A stretch of DNA of 64,000 nucleotides from QANA01 sp963665505. GTDB lineage: Bacteria; Bacillota; Clostridia; Christensenellales; Christensenellaceae. The stretch lies in the NCBI GenBank assembly GCA_963665505.1, contig OY762275.1, positions 1,240,001-1,304,000 of the forward strand, read 5' to 3'. The notes under the pieces were generated by a model. The model searched no databases. It had not been told where the DNA came from and was given only the letters and a program-made list of their open reading frames with translations. Positions 16,294 through 25,898 of this stretch are shown in pieces. The position numbers were made by a program, and so were the translations under genes. Every line of letters starts with the position of its first letter. The first letter of the stretch is position 1.

Positions 16294-17364
16294 ATGGAAA
16301 AAAAGACGGTCCTATATGATATACATGTACGGGCAGGCGGAAAGATCGTTTCTTTCGGCGGATATCTGCTGCCGGTCCAATACAAAACCGGCATCTTGCA
16401 AGAACATGCCGCCGTACGGAACGCCGCCGGGCTATTTGATGTTTCCCATATGGGGGAAATAACCGTCCGGGGAAAAGACGCCCTGCAAAACCTGAATTAT
16501 CTTTTGACAAACGATTTCTCCGACATGCGTGACGGCCGGATACGCTACAGCCCCATGTGTTATGCAGAAGGGGGCGTAGTGGATGACCTGCTTGTTTATA
16601 AATGCGGGGAAAACCGCTATATGCTTTGCGTGAACGCCTCCAATAAGGACAAAGACTACGCCTGGATCCAAAAGAATCTGTTCGGAGACGTCCGCGCGGA
16701 AGACATTTCCGAAAGCGTCTGTCAGATCGCTTTACAGGGGCCGCGTGCCACGGACATCCTGCAAAAATGCATGGAACAAAAATATATCCCCCAAAAATAT
16801 TATACGTTTATCGGAAACGCTTTCCTGCAGGGGATTCCCTGTATCCTCTCCAGGACGGGCTATACCGGGGAAAATGGCTACGAAATCTACGCGGAGAACG
16901 TCTACGCAAAAATACTATGGAATATCCTTATGGAAGCCGGCGAAGCATATGCTTTGTTGCCATGCGGCTTAGGCAGCAGGGATACGCTGCGTCTGGAAGC
17001 ATCCATGCCTTTGTATGGGCATGAGATCACCAGGGACATCACGCCGATGGAAGCGGGGCTGGGTATGTTCGTAAAAATGGGGAAGCCCGATTTCATAGGC
17101 AAAAAGGCGCTTGCTTTCCCGCCCAAAAGAGAAAGGATCGGCCTGCGGCTGATCGACCGGGGCATAGCCCGGGAAGGGGCGAAAGTATTCGCGAGCGGAG
17201 AAGAGGTCGGTTACGTGACATCCGGGACATCGTCGCCGACGCTGCATTATTCTATCGCGATGGCGCTTGTCGATACAAACAGGCGGGGCGGATTGACGGT
17301 GGAGGTACGCGGCAAATGTTTGGCTGCAGAAGAAACGACCATGCCGTTTTATAAGAGGCAATAG
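16294..17364 (+). CDS. gcvT: Aminomethyltransferase (glycine cleavage T protein)
   Basis: Takes the aminomethyl group from lipoyl-GcvH, releasing ammonia and making methylene-tetrahydrofolate. The 356-aa product has the family N-terminus (YDIHVRAGGKIVSFGGYLLPVQY) and the motifs GLFDVSHMGEI, LQGPRA and RTGYTGENGYEIY; the late GLGSRDTLRLEASMPLYGHE segment holds the folate-site residues. Length is slightly below the usual 360-370. ATG with SD AAGGAG. First gene of the gcvT-H-PA-PB operon. Confidence 0.96.
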   Translation: MEKKTVLYDIHVRAGGKIVSFGGYLLPVQYKTGILQEHAAVRNAAGLFDVSHMGEITVRGKDALQNLNYLLTNDFSDMRDGRIRYSPMCYAEGGVVDDLLVYKCGENRYMLCVNASNKDKDYAWIQKNLFGDVRAEDISESVCQIALQGPRATDILQKCMEQKYIPQKYYTFIGNAFLQGIPCILSRTGYTGENGYEIYAENVYAKILWNILMEAGEAYALLPCGLGSRDTLRLEASMPLYGHEITRDITPMEAGLGMFVKMGKPDFIGKKALAFPPKRERIGLRLIDRGIAREGAKVFASGEEVGYVTSGTSSPTLHYSIAMALVDTNRRGGLTVEVRGKCLAAEETTMPFYKRQ

Positions 17365-17381
17365 ATGGAGGAACAGATGTT

Positions 17382-17759
17382 ATGATTATCCCTAAAGAAC
17401 TGATGTACACAAAGACCCACGAATGGATACAGTTCCTGGAAAACGGAAATGTACGGGTCGGCATTACGGACCATGCCCAGGAAGCGATGGGCGATATCGT
17501 TTTCGTAGAGCTGCCGCAGGAAGGCGATACGTTCGATACGGGAGATTCCATCGCTGTGGTGGAATCTGTCAAGGCGGTATCGGATATCTATGCGCCGGTG
17601 GGCGGCAATGTCGTTGCCGTGAATGAGGCGCTGGCCGATGCCCCTGAACTTCTCAATGACGATTGCTACCAGGCATGGATCGCGGAGTTGGAAGACGAGC
17701 AGGAAGAAGACCTGCTGACGCCGGAGGAATACGAAGAGCTGCTCACATCGGAGGAATAA
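17382..17759 (+). CDS. gcvH: Glycine cleavage system H protein
   Basis: Lipoyl carrier that shuttles the aminomethyl group between GcvP, GcvT and the dihydrolipoamide dehydrogenase. The 125-aa protein has the lipoylation motif ESVKAVSDI with modified Lys64, HEWI near the N-terminus and GITDHAQEAMGDIVFVELP. The C-terminus is strongly acidic. It lies 17 bases after gcvT. No lipoate ligase or lpd gene is in this operon, so lipoylation and reoxidation must rely on genes elsewhere. Confidence 0.97.
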   Translation: MIIPKELMYTKTHEWIQFLENGNVRVGITDHAQEAMGDIVFVELPQEGDTFDTGDSIAVVESVKAVSDIYAPVGGNVVAVNEALADAPELLNDDCYQAWIAELEDEQEEDLLTPEEYEELLTSEE

Positions 17760-17764
17760 ATAGC

Positions 17765-19075
17765 ATGGAATATATCCCCAATACGCCCTCCGAAAGAAAA
17801 TCCATGCTTCATGCGATCGGCATGGAGCATTTTGAAGACCTATATTCCTCCGTGCCGGAAAAAGTCTATTTGCAGCGGCCGCTTGCCCTCGGGAAAGGGA
17901 TGCCCGAAATGGAACTCGTGAAAAAGATCCACTCGATTTCCGAGAAAAACAAGGTATACCCGGTCCTATTCCGCGGAGCCGGCGCGTATAAACACTTCAT
18001 ACCCGCCGTCGTAGACAGCCTCTCCGCACGGGGAGAATTCCTGACCGCGTATACGCCTTACCAGGCGGAATTGAGCCAGGGGATCCTGCAGGCGATCTTT
18101 GAATACCAGACCATGATTTGCGAGATCACGGGGATGGATGTTTCCAACGCATCCGTGTATGACGGCGCGACCGCCGCCGGCGAAGCCGCCGTCATGCTAA
18201 AAAACAAGAAGAGAAATACGATTCTGGTCTCCGGCGCGGCCAACCCGCAGGTCATAGAGACGATCCGGACGTATGCCATTCCGGCCGGCCTCTTTGTCAA
18301 GCCGATTGCCGTTACAGAAGGCGCTACCGATCTGCAGGATTTGGCCGATAAATTAGACGGGCAGACGGCCGGCGTTTATATTGCCCAGCCCAATTATTTC
18401 GGCGTTCTGGAAAATATGGAAGAGGCGGTGCGTATCGTACATCAGGCTGGTGCAAAACTGATCGCCGGCGTATACCCGGTGTCTCTTGGGATACTGAAAT
18501 CCCCGGGAGAATACGGGGCGGATATTGCCGTAGGCGACGGACAGCCACTCGGGATCCCTCTGTCGTTTGGTGGCCCCGGGTTTGGGTTTATGGCTGCCAC
18601 GGGGAAAAATATGCGAAAACTACCGGGCAGGATCGTGGGAGAAACCAAAGATACCGCCGGGAAACTGGCATTTGTGCTGACACTGCAGGCGAGAGAACAG
18701 CATATCCGGCGCGAAAAAGCATCTAGCAACATTTGCTCCAATCAAGCTTGGTGTGCGCTTCGAAGCGCGATTTATATGAGCGCTGTGGGCAAAAGCGGGT
18801 TTACCTCGGTCGCGCGGCATTGTTACGCCAATGCGCACTATCTGGCGGCACAACTTGCCAAAAAAGGATTCACCCGCGTATATGAAAAAGACTTTTTCAA
18901 CGAATTTGTAACAAAACTACCTATCCCGGCAGATGTACTGCAAAATAAACTGGATCCGTCCGGTATTCTTACGGGCCTGCCCATAGAAAGCGGAAAAATG
19001 CTTTGGTGTGCGACCGAACTGACGGGTAAAGAAGAGATTGACAGGCTGGTCTCTGCGATATCGGAGGTGTGCTGA
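17765..19075 (+). CDS. gcvPA: Glycine dehydrogenase (decarboxylating), subunit 1
   Basis: N-terminal half of the split, PLP-dependent P protein. The 436-aa product starts at the ATG at 17765 (MEYIPNTPSERKSML), five bases after gcvH; SD GGAGGAA lies within the end of gcvH. Motifs include FRGAGAYKHFIPAVVD, FLTAYTPYQAELSQG and the AREQHIRREKASSNICSNQ region. Together with gcvPB it decarboxylates glycine. The two-gene form is typical of Bacillota. Its stop overlaps the gcvPB start by one base (TGATG). Confidence 0.96.
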   Translation: MEYIPNTPSERKSMLHAIGMEHFEDLYSSVPEKVYLQRPLALGKGMPEMELVKKIHSISEKNKVYPVLFRGAGAYKHFIPAVVDSLSARGEFLTAYTPYQAELSQGILQAIFEYQTMICEITGMDVSNASVYDGATAAGEAAVMLKNKKRNTILVSGAANPQVIETIRTYAIPAGLFVKPIAVTEGATDLQDLADKLDGQTAGVYIAQPNYFGVLENMEEAVRIVHQAGAKLIAGVYPVSLGILKSPGEYGADIAVGDGQPLGIPLSFGGPGFGFMAATGKNMRKLPGRIVGETKDTAGKLAFVLTLQAREQHIRREKASSNICSNQAWCALRSAIYMSAVGKSGFTSVARHCYANAHYLAAQLAKKGFTRVYEKDFFNEFVTKLPIPADVLQNKLDPSGILTGLPIESGKMLWCATELTGKEEIDRLVSAISEVC

Positions 19076-20523
19076 TGGAACGGAAAGCAAAGCTGATTTT
19101 TGAGACCAGTAAAGAAGGCAGGCAAACAGTCACACTCCCTGAAAATGAACTTCTCAGGGACTATGGACCGCCGGAAGAGATCCTGCGCAAAGTTGAAGCA
19201 AGGCTGCCCGAAGTTGCCGAAGTCGACCTCGTGCGCCATTATATGGCCCTTTCCAAGAAAGCGTTCGGCGTAGACGACGGATTTTATCCGCTGGGTTCGT
19301 GTACGATGAAATATAACCCGAAAGTAAACGAAGCACTGGCCAACCTGGAAGGCTTCCGAGAAATACATCCGCTGCAGGATATAGAGACCGTGCAAGGTGC
19401 TTTGCAGGTCATGTACGAAATGCAAACGGCTTTGTCCGAAATAGCCGGCATGGATACGACCTGCCTGTTGCCGGCTGCCGGCGCGCATGGAGAATGGACA
19501 GGGCTGCAGATCATCCGGGCCTACCACCTGCATAACAAAGACCTGAAGCGCAGCAAGATCCTCGTACCGGATTCGGCGCACGGCACAAACCCGGCCAGCG
19601 CCGCCATGTGCGGGTTCGAAGTCGTCAATATCCCTTCGGACGCCCAGGGCTATGTCGATCTGGCCGCGCTGGAGGCAGCCGCCGGGGAAGATACTGCGGC
19701 CTTCATGCTGACCAACCCCAATACGCTTGGGTTGTTCGACAAAAACATAGTGGAAATCTCCCGGATCATACACGCGGCAGGGGGACTCCTATATTATGAC
19801 GGTGCGAACATGAACGCCATCATGGGCGTGACCCGCCCGGGAGATATGGGGTTCGATGTAATGCACTGGAACGTACACAAAACGCTTTCCACACCGCACG
19901 GCGGCGGCGGCCCCGGGTGCGGCCCGGTCAGCTGCAAAGATTTCCTGAAAAAGTTCATGCCCATCCCTTCCGTGGAAAAAACAGAAGAGGGATTCACGCT
20001 GTGTTTTGACATACCTGAGAGCATCGGCCGCATCAAGCTTTTTTATGGGAATTTCTTGGTCGCATTGAAAGGGTATTGTTATATATGCGCGTTGGGCGCA
20101 AAGGGCCTGAAGGAAGCTTCGGAAAACGCCGTGCTGCATGCGAACTATCTGCTGCACAGTCTGGCGGAGTATTCCGATTTCCACTATCCTGCACCGTGTA
20201 TGCATGAATTCGTGCTTTCCATGCAGACGGTCCGGAAAGAATACGGCGTTTCCGCATTGGATATCGCAAAAGCGATGATCGATGCCGGTATGCATCCGCC
20301 GACGATGTATTTCCCGCTGATCGTTCACGAAGCGCTGATGTTCGAACCGACCGAAACCGAATCCCGGGAAACGCTGGACCATTGCATCACCGTTATGAGA
20401 GAAATCATGCGGACGGCGCAAACAGACCCCGCGGCACTGCACCGGGCGCCCGTTTCCACACCGGTCGGGCGGTTGGATGAAGTCGGCGCGGCGCGAAACC
20501 CCGTTTTGAAATATCCATTCTAA
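19075..20523 (+). CDS. gcvPB: Glycine dehydrogenase (decarboxylating), subunit 2
   Basis: C-terminal, PLP-carrying half of the P protein. The 482-aa product contains FYPLGSCTMKYNPK, LLPAAGAHGEWTGL, DSAHGTNPASA and NVHKTLSTPHGGGGPG with the cofactor Lys269. I start at the ATG at 19075 rather than the GTG at 19069, because SD CGGAGGTG (19062-19069) is correctly spaced and the ATG forms a TGATG coupling with gcvPA. Last gene of the operon. Confidence 0.96.
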   Translation: MERKAKLIFETSKEGRQTVTLPENELLRDYGPPEEILRKVEARLPEVAEVDLVRHYMALSKKAFGVDDGFYPLGSCTMKYNPKVNEALANLEGFREIHPLQDIETVQGALQVMYEMQTALSEIAGMDTTCLLPAAGAHGEWTGLQIIRAYHLHNKDLKRSKILVPDSAHGTNPASAAMCGFEVVNIPSDAQGYVDLAALEAAAGEDTAAFMLTNPNTLGLFDKNIVEISRIIHAAGGLLYYDGANMNAIMGVTRPGDMGFDVMHWNVHKTLSTPHGGGGPGCGPVSCKDFLKKFMPIPSVEKTEEGFTLCFDIPESIGRIKLFYGNFLVALKGYCYICALGAKGLKEASENAVLHANYLLHSLAEYSDFHYPAPCMHEFVLSMQTVRKEYGVSALDIAKAMIDAGMHPPTMYFPLIVHEALMFEPTETESRETLDHCITVMREIMRTAQTDPAALHRAPVSTPVGRLDEVGAARNPVLKYPF

Positions 20524-20524
20524 C

Positions 20525-20559
20525 CAAGAAAAGCACTGTTTCAAACGGTGCTTTTCTTG
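20525..20559 (+). terminator. Hairpin terminator of the glycine cleavage operon
   Basis: Long stem built on CAAGAAAAGCAC (20525-20536) and GTGCTTTTCTTG (20548-20559), which extends inward with one U-G pair. The T run after it is poor; the T-rich 3' arm may serve. Confidence 0.7.
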
Positions 20560-20597
20560 TATCCGGGCTTTGGGGCGTTTTCCCTGTACCCCAGATA

Positions 20598-20626
20598 TTG
20601 ACTTTTCTCTGTTTGTACTGTATATT
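20598..20626 (+). promoter_or_regulatory. Promoter of the pyrimidine operon
   Basis: TTGACT (20598-20603), 17 bases, TATATT (20621-20626). The leader to pyrC is only about 38 bases and holds no PyrR-type attenuator. Confidence 0.75.
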
Positions 20627-20670
20627 TTATAGTTAGAACTTGAAAAGCACATAGCTGTTAGGAGGTATCC

Positions 20671-21960
20671 ATGCGCTTGCTTTTGAAAGGGGCGGAAGTC
20701 TTTACAGAAAATGGCATTTCTGCAAATGATATTTCCATTTCCGGCGGCAAGATCCAAAAAATTGCGCCACATATCCCAACGGAAGGCTTTGAGAAAGTTC
20801 TTTATTTAGACCACCTGCTCATCATACCGGGTTTTTCAGATGTACATGTACATTTGAGAGAACCCGGTTTTTCGTATAAGGAGACGATCGACTCCGGCAC
20901 AATGGCGGCGGCGCGGGCCGGGTACACGGCTCTCTGCGCCATGCCCAACCTGAACCCGCCGCCCGATTCGGTGCGCAATTTGGGGGTAGAGCTGGATCGT
21001 ATTGTCCATACGGCCCATGTGCATGTGTATCCGTATGGAACGATTACCAAAGCACAGCAGGGGCGGGAACTTTCCGATATGGAAGGATTGAGAAATTCTG
21101 TCGTCGCTTTTTCAGACGACGGCGTGGGCGTCCAGGATGAAGCCATGATGCGCAAAGCCATGCAAAAAGCAGCGTCTCTTGGCAAAATCATCGCCGCCCA
21201 TACGGAAAATGATGCGCTGCTCTCCGGCGGATTTGTGCACCAGGGCAAGTTTGCGAAGAGGCATGGGTATGCCGGCATTCCTTCCGCCTGCGAATGGACA
21301 CAAATAAAAAGAGACCTGGCCCTGGTCGAAGAAACGGGTTGCCGGTACCATGTGTGCCACATCTCTACAAAAGAAAGCGTCGCGCTTATTGCGGAGGCCA
21401 AGGCCAAAGGCCTGCCGGTCACCTGCGAGACGGCGCCGCACTATCTGCTGCTTTGCGACGAAGATATTAAGGATTCGGGAGATTTCAAAATGAACCCGCC
21501 CATACGTGCGGCGGAAGACAAAGAGGCGCTCATCGAAGGCATTAAAACCGGTGTGATCGACACGATCGCCACCGACCATGCGCCGCACACGAAAGAGGAA
21601 AAAGAAAAAGGGTTGAAGGACAGCGTCAATGGGATCGTCGGCTTGGAGACTGCCTTTCCCGTGCTGTATACAAAGTTGGTAAAAACAGACGTTTTGTCTC
21701 TGGAAAAACTGCTCTTCTTGATGTGTATCGCCCCGCGCAGGATATTCGGGCTGCCCGTCGGCATGTACGCCGGCGCCCCCGCAGATCTTGCAGTGCTCGA
21801 CCTTACAGCAAATTATAAAATAAACCCGGACACATTTTATTCCAAAGGAAAGAGCACACCCTTTACGGGGTGGCCCGTGTCGGGGGAAAACATCATGACT
21901 TTTTTAGCGGGCAAGCAGATCTATTGTAAAGACCCGGCGCTTACTTATGTACATGCTTGA
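20671..21960 (+). CDS. pyrC: Dihydroorotase
   Basis: Zinc amidohydrolase that cyclises carbamoyl-aspartate to dihydroorotate. The 429-aa class I protein has DVHVHLREPGFSYKETI (metal-binding His pair, about 58-74), the CHIST and CETAPHYL metal/substrate segments, and the active-site Asp in ATDHAPH. Strong SD (TTAGGAGGT) before the ATG. First gene of pyrC-K-D-F-E-B-I. Genes for carbamoyl-phosphate synthetase (pyrAA/pyrAB) are not in this operon. Confidence 0.97.
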   Translation: MRLLLKGAEVFTENGISANDISISGGKIQKIAPHIPTEGFEKVLYLDHLLIIPGFSDVHVHLREPGFSYKETIDSGTMAAARAGYTALCAMPNLNPPPDSVRNLGVELDRIVHTAHVHVYPYGTITKAQQGRELSDMEGLRNSVVAFSDDGVGVQDEAMMRKAMQKAASLGKIIAAHTENDALLSGGFVHQGKFAKRHGYAGIPSACEWTQIKRDLALVEETGCRYHVCHISTKESVALIAEAKAKGLPVTCETAPHYLLLCDEDIKDSGDFKMNPPIRAAEDKEALIEGIKTGVIDTIATDHAPHTKEEKEKGLKDSVNGIVGLETAFPVLYTKLVKTDVLSLEKLLFLMCIAPRRIFGLPVGMYAGAPADLAVLDLTANYKINPDTFYSKGKSTPFTGWPVSGENIMTFLAGKQIYCKDPALTYVHA

Positions 21961-21972
21961 GCGGAGATGACG

Positions 21973-22710
21973 ATGAAAGAACAAGATATTTATACGATCC
22001 TGCAGAATACATCCATCGCGAAGGACGTTTACAAAATGGTGTTGGCGGGCGACACCCAAAAGATCAAGAAGCCGGGACAATTTGTGAACATAGAGATCCC
22101 GGAATTTTTCCTGCGCCGTCCGCTGTCGGTCTGCGATTGGCAAGACGGGCAGTTCACGCTCATCTACAAAACAGTCGGACAGGGAACGCAAGCCCTGGCA
22201 AAAATGCCCGCGGGACAAGCCTTGGATATCTTGACAGGGCTGGGGAACGGGTTTAGCGTATCGCAATGCGGCCAAACGACCCTGCTTGTCGGGGGCGGCG
22301 TTGGGGTGCCGCCGCTGTACGCATTGGCCAAGGCATTGCTCCGGGCGAAAAAGACACCTGTCGCCATGCTTGGGTTCAATACGAAAGAAGAAATTTTTTT
22401 AGAAAAAGAGTTTGTATCATTGGGTATCCGCACATACGTCGCGACAATGGACGGTTCCTATGGCCTGAAAGGATTGGTCACAGATGTGCTCGCCCAAATT
22501 CGTGGGGATTATTTTTGCGCCTGCGGCCCGCTGCCCATGCTGCAGGCGGTCTGCACCGTCTGCGATTTTGACGGGCAGCTCAGCTTCGAAGAGCGCATGG
22601 GGTGCGGGTTCGGGGCGTGCATGTGCTGCAGCATCCTGACAAGAAAAGGCCCCAAGCGTATCTGTAAGGAAGGCCCCGTCCTGTTGAAAGAGGAAATACT
22701 ATGGCAGTAG
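21973..22710 (+). CDS. pyrK: Dihydroorotate dehydrogenase B, electron-transfer subunit
   Basis: Passes electrons from the PyrD flavin to NAD+ through FAD and a [2Fe-2S] cluster. The 245-aa protein has an FAD-binding N-terminal barrel (FFLRRPLSVCD), an NAD-binding GGGVGVPPLYALAK segment and a C-terminal cluster motif with Cys in CGFGACMCCSI and a later RICKEGPV. I prefer the ATG at 21973, because the SD GCGGAG sits only one base from the ATG at 21967. Overlaps pyrD by 10 bases. Confidence 0.95.
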   Translation: MKEQDIYTILQNTSIAKDVYKMVLAGDTQKIKKPGQFVNIEIPEFFLRRPLSVCDWQDGQFTLIYKTVGQGTQALAKMPAGQALDILTGLGNGFSVSQCGQTTLLVGGGVGVPPLYALAKALLRAKKTPVAMLGFNTKEEIFLEKEFVSLGIRTYVATMDGSYGLKGLVTDVLAQIRGDYFCACGPLPMLQAVCTVCDFDGQLSFEERMGCGFGACMCCSILTRKGPKRICKEGPVLLKEEILWQ

Positions 22711-23618
22711 ACACAAGTGTAACCCTATGCGGCGTGACCCTCGAAAACCCGGTCATACCTGCCAGCGGCACGTTTGGGTACGGCTGGGATTACCGCGACT
22801 TTTACGACATCAACATACTGGGTGCGTTCTCTTTCAAAGGCACCACGAAAGAGCCGCGTTTCGGAAACCCCACACCGCGGGTCGCGGACTGTACGGCGGG
22901 CATGATCAATGCCGTAGGCCTGCAAAACCCGGGGATCCATGCCGTGATAGAAGAGGAACTCCCGCGATTGGCCTCCCTTTATAGCAAACCACTGATCGCC
23001 AATATCAGCGGCTTTTCCATCGAGGAATATGTTTATTGCAGCCAGCTGATCGATCGGGAGGCGCAGGTGGACATCATAGAAGTCAATATCAGTTGTCCCA
23101 ACGTGCATAACGGCGGCATGAGCTTTGGCCTGGACCCTGTAAACGCGGCTGCGGTCACCAAAGCGGTGAAAGCGGTCACAAAAAAGCCGGTCTTTCTCAA
23201 ATTGAGTCCCAACGTCAGCGATATCGCGCTGATCGCCCGGGCCTGCGAAGACGCCGGGGCCGACGGCATCAGCCTCATCAATACGCTGCTCGGCATGCGC
23301 ATCGATCTGAAGACCGGAAAACCCGTAATCGCCAATACGTTCGGCGGGTTTTCCGGGCCGGCCATCTTTCCGGTAGCGCTGCGTATGGTCTATCAGGTAT
23401 ATGAGGCCGTTCATATCCCGATCATGGGCATGGGGGGCGTCTGTACCGCCAAAGATGTGATCGAAATGGTGCTGGCGGGCGCGACCGCCGTTCAGATAGG
23501 CGCGGCCAACCTGAAAAACCCATATGTCTGCCGGGAGATCATCCAAACACTTCCCGAAGAAATGGGACGCTTGGGCGTTCCGCGGCTGGCTGCATTGACA
23601 GGAGGAGCACACAAATGA
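22701..23618 (+). CDS. pyrD: Dihydroorotate dehydrogenase B, catalytic subunit
   Basis: FMN enzyme that oxidises dihydroorotate to orotate. The 305-aa product is type 1B: NPVIPASGTFGYG near the N-terminus, catalytic Cys in INISCPNVHNGG, and FMN phosphate-binding GMGGV plus GATAVQIGAAN near the end. The pairing with pyrK fits the NAD-linked cytosolic form used by anaerobes and other Gram-positives. Overlaps pyrK at the start and pyrF by four bases at the end. Confidence 0.97.
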   Translation: MAVDTSVTLCGVTLENPVIPASGTFGYGWDYRDFYDINILGAFSFKGTTKEPRFGNPTPRVADCTAGMINAVGLQNPGIHAVIEEELPRLASLYSKPLIANISGFSIEEYVYCSQLIDREAQVDIIEVNISCPNVHNGGMSFGLDPVNAAAVTKAVKAVTKKPVFLKLSPNVSDIALIARACEDAGADGISLINTLLGMRIDLKTGKPVIANTFGGFSGPAIFPVALRMVYQVYEAVHIPIMGMGGVCTAKDVIEMVLAGATAVQIGAANLKNPYVCREIIQTLPEEMGRLGVPRLAALTGGAHK

Positions 23619-24313
23619 AAAGAGACGTTATTATAGCGCTGGATTTCCCTAATGGAGAAAAAACGTTGCAATTTTTGGACCGGTTCCACGAAACTAAACC
23701 TTTTGTAAAAGTGGGCATGGAGTTGTTTTATGCCGAAGGCGTGCCTATCGTACGGGAAATCAAACGCCGCGGACATCATATATTCTTGGATCTGAAGCTG
23801 CATGATATCCCCCATACGGTCGAGCGGGCCATGTCCGTTTTGTCGCGCATGCAGGTGGATATGTGCAGTCTGCACGCGGCTGGCACGATAGAAATGATGA
23901 AGGCGGCCGTAGCCGGCGCAACGCGTGAAGACGGTACGCGGCCCAAGCTCCTGGCCATCACGCAGCTCACATCGACCAGCGAAGAACGCATGAAAGCTGA
24001 ACTCCTGATCGATGCGCCGATGGAAACGGTCGTCCTCAAATACGCGGCCAATGCGCTGGAGGCCGGCGTCGATGGGATCGTCTGCTCTCCCTTGGAAGCG
24101 GGTACGGTGAAAAAGGCTTGCGGACCGGATTTTCTGGCCGTCACGCCGGGCATACGCTTTGCCGGCAATGCCAGGGGCGACCAGGTACGGGTGACCACAC
24201 CGGCCAAGGCAAGACAGATCGGTTCGGACTACATCGTCGTCGGCCGCTCGATCACAGAGGCGAAAGACCCCATCGCAGCGTATAACAGATGCATGCAGGA
24301 ATTTGCATATTGA
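23615..24313 (+). CDS. pyrF: Orotidine 5'-phosphate decarboxylase
   Basis: Converts OMP to UMP, the last step of the pathway. The 232-aa protein (group 1 form) has IIALDFPNGE at the N-terminus, the catalytic Asp/Lys array LDLKLHDIPHTVERA (about 58-72) and the phosphate-gripping VTPGIRFAGNARGDQVRV segment ending in DYIVVGRSIT. The ATG overlaps the pyrD stop (ATGA) and is preceded by GGAGGAG. Confidence 0.97.
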   Translation: MKRDVIIALDFPNGEKTLQFLDRFHETKPFVKVGMELFYAEGVPIVREIKRRGHHIFLDLKLHDIPHTVERAMSVLSRMQVDMCSLHAAGTIEMMKAAVAGATREDGTRPKLLAITQLTSTSEERMKAELLIDAPMETVVLKYAANALEAGVDGIVCSPLEAGTVKKACGPDFLAVTPGIRFAGNARGDQVRVTTPAKARQIGSDYIVVGRSITEAKDPIAAYNRCMQEFAY

Positions 24314-24328
24314 TAGGGAGGGTACTAT

Positions 24329-24964
24329 ATGGAGACTAAAAGAAGGATCGCAAAAGGCCTGCTTTCCGTCGGCGCCGTTTTTTTGCGGCCGGCAGAACCA
24401 TTCACCTGGGCAAGCGGCATCAAAAGCCCGATCTATTGCGACAACCGCATAACGCTTGCCTTTCCTGAACTGCGAACGGATATAGAAAAGTCGCTGGCCG
24501 AGACAATCCGCACAAAATACCCGGATTGCGAGGCCCTGATGGGGACCAGCACGGCCGGCATTCCGCATGCGGCCATCGTGTCGCACCTGATGGGGCTTCC
24601 GATGGGATACGTACGGGGCGGCGCGAAAGACCATGGGCGTAAAAACCAGATAGAGGGGCGTCTCTCGCCCGGGGAAAAAGTCGTAGTGATAGAAGACCTG
24701 ATCTCTACCGGCGGCAGTGTGCTGGGAGTCGTGGATATTTTGCGGAAGGCCGGCGCACACGTCTTGGGGATCGCCAGTATTTTCACGTACCAAATGCGCA
24801 AGGCGGCGGAACGTCTACAGGCCGCCGATGTAAAATACAACAGCCTGTCCGATTTCGACACGCTGACCGAAGTGGCGGCGGAAGAGGGTTACATACAAAC
24901 AAACGACATACGGAAACTGCGCGCGTTTCGCGACGATCCATCCGACGAAAGCTGGATGAAATGA
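24329..24964 (+). CDS. pyrE: Orotate phosphoribosyltransferase
   Basis: Joins orotate to PRPP to make OMP. The 211-aa protein has the orotate-binding FTWASGIKSPIYCDNR region, GTSTAGIPHAA, YVRGGAKDHGRKNQIEG (the flexible loop) and the PRPP-binding motif VVVIEDLISTGGSV. SD GGGAGG, 15 bases after pyrF. Confidence 0.97.
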   Translation: METKRRIAKGLLSVGAVFLRPAEPFTWASGIKSPIYCDNRITLAFPELRTDIEKSLAETIRTKYPDCEALMGTSTAGIPHAAIVSHLMGLPMGYVRGGAKDHGRKNQIEGRLSPGEKVVVIEDLISTGGSVLGVVDILRKAGAHVLGIASIFTYQMRKAAERLQAADVKYNSLSDFDTLTEVAAEEGYIQTNDIRKLRAFRDDPSDESWMK

Positions 24965-24977
24965 ACAGGAGGTATGC

Positions 24978-25898
24978 ATGCGTCATTTGATTGATATTAA
25001 AGACTTCACCGTAGGGGAGATCGAACAACTCTTGTCCACTGCGGAAGATATCATTGAAAACAGGGACAAATATGCGGATACCTGCCGCAGAAAAAAGCTG
25101 GCAACATTGTTTTTTGAACCGAGCACCCGTACGCGGCTGAGCTTCGAGGCGGCCATGCTGGAGATGGGGGGCGGTGTGATCGGGTTCTCTTCCGCAAGCT
25201 CCAGCTCCACGGTAAAAGGGGAAAGCGTATCGGATACGGTGCGCACGGTAAGCTGTTATGCGGATATCATCGCCATGCGGCACCCGAAGGAGGGTGCGCC
25301 GCTGGCTGCTTCGATGCGGGCAACCGTGCCCGTCATAAACGCAGGCGATGGAGGGCACAACCACCCTACGCAGACGCTGACAGACTTGTTTACCATCCAG
25401 CGGGAAAAAGGCCGGCTGTCCGATATGACGGTCGGGTTCTGCGGGGACCTGAAGTTTGGGCGCACCGTCCATTCGCTGATAACGGCCCTTTGCCGCTATC
25501 CCGGCATCCGGTTCATCCTGGTTTCTCCAAAAGAACTGCAGGTACCGGATTACATTAAGGAAGAAGTGGCGGGCTGCACAGCTTCCCTGAAAGAAACAGA
25601 GTCTTTGGACGAAGTGATAGGGGAGTTGGATATCCTTTATATGACCCGCGTTCAAAAAGAACGTTTCTTCAACGAAGCGGACTATATCCGCCTGAAAGAC
25701 AGCTATATTTTGAATAGAGAAAAATTAAAATACGCCAAAGAAGACCTGTGCATCATGCATCCGTTACCCCGAGTAAACGAGATCTCGGTCAAAGTGGATG
25801 AGGACCCGCGGGCATGCTATTTCAAGCAGGTCGAATATGGAAAATTCGTCCGTATGGCGCTTATCCTGAAGCTCTTGGGAATCGAGGTGTCAGCATGA
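24978..25898 (+). CDS. pyrB: Aspartate carbamoyltransferase, catalytic subunit
   Basis: Condenses carbamoyl phosphate with aspartate. The 306-aa chain has the carbamoyl-phosphate loop FFEPSTRTRLSFE (about 47-59), the SVSDTVRTV loop, the HP-x-Q-T-L-T-D segment and the HPLPRVNEI region, all typical of catalytic chains. SD AGGAGG before the ATG. It overlaps pyrI by four bases, so the two subunits are made in step. Confidence 0.97.
   Translation: MRHLIDIKDFTVGEIEQLLSTAEDIIENRDKYADTCRRKKLATLFFEPSTRTRLSFEAAMLEMGGGVIGFSSASSSSTVKGESVSDTVRTVSCYADIIAMRHPKEGAPLAASMRATVPVINAGDGGHNHPTQTLTDLFTIQREKGRLSDMTVGFCGDLKFGRTVHSLITALCRYPGIRFILVSPKELQVPDYIKEEVAGCTASLKETESLDEVIGELDILYMTRVQKERFFNEADYIRLKDSYILNREKLKYAKEDLCIMHPLPRVNEISVKVDEDPRACYFKQVEYGKFVRMALILKLLGIEVSA

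Noticed and set aside
23492..24793. Long minus-strand frame (about 433 codons) across pyrD, pyrF and pyrE
   Set aside because: It lies antisense to three secure genes and has no start signal or family pattern.
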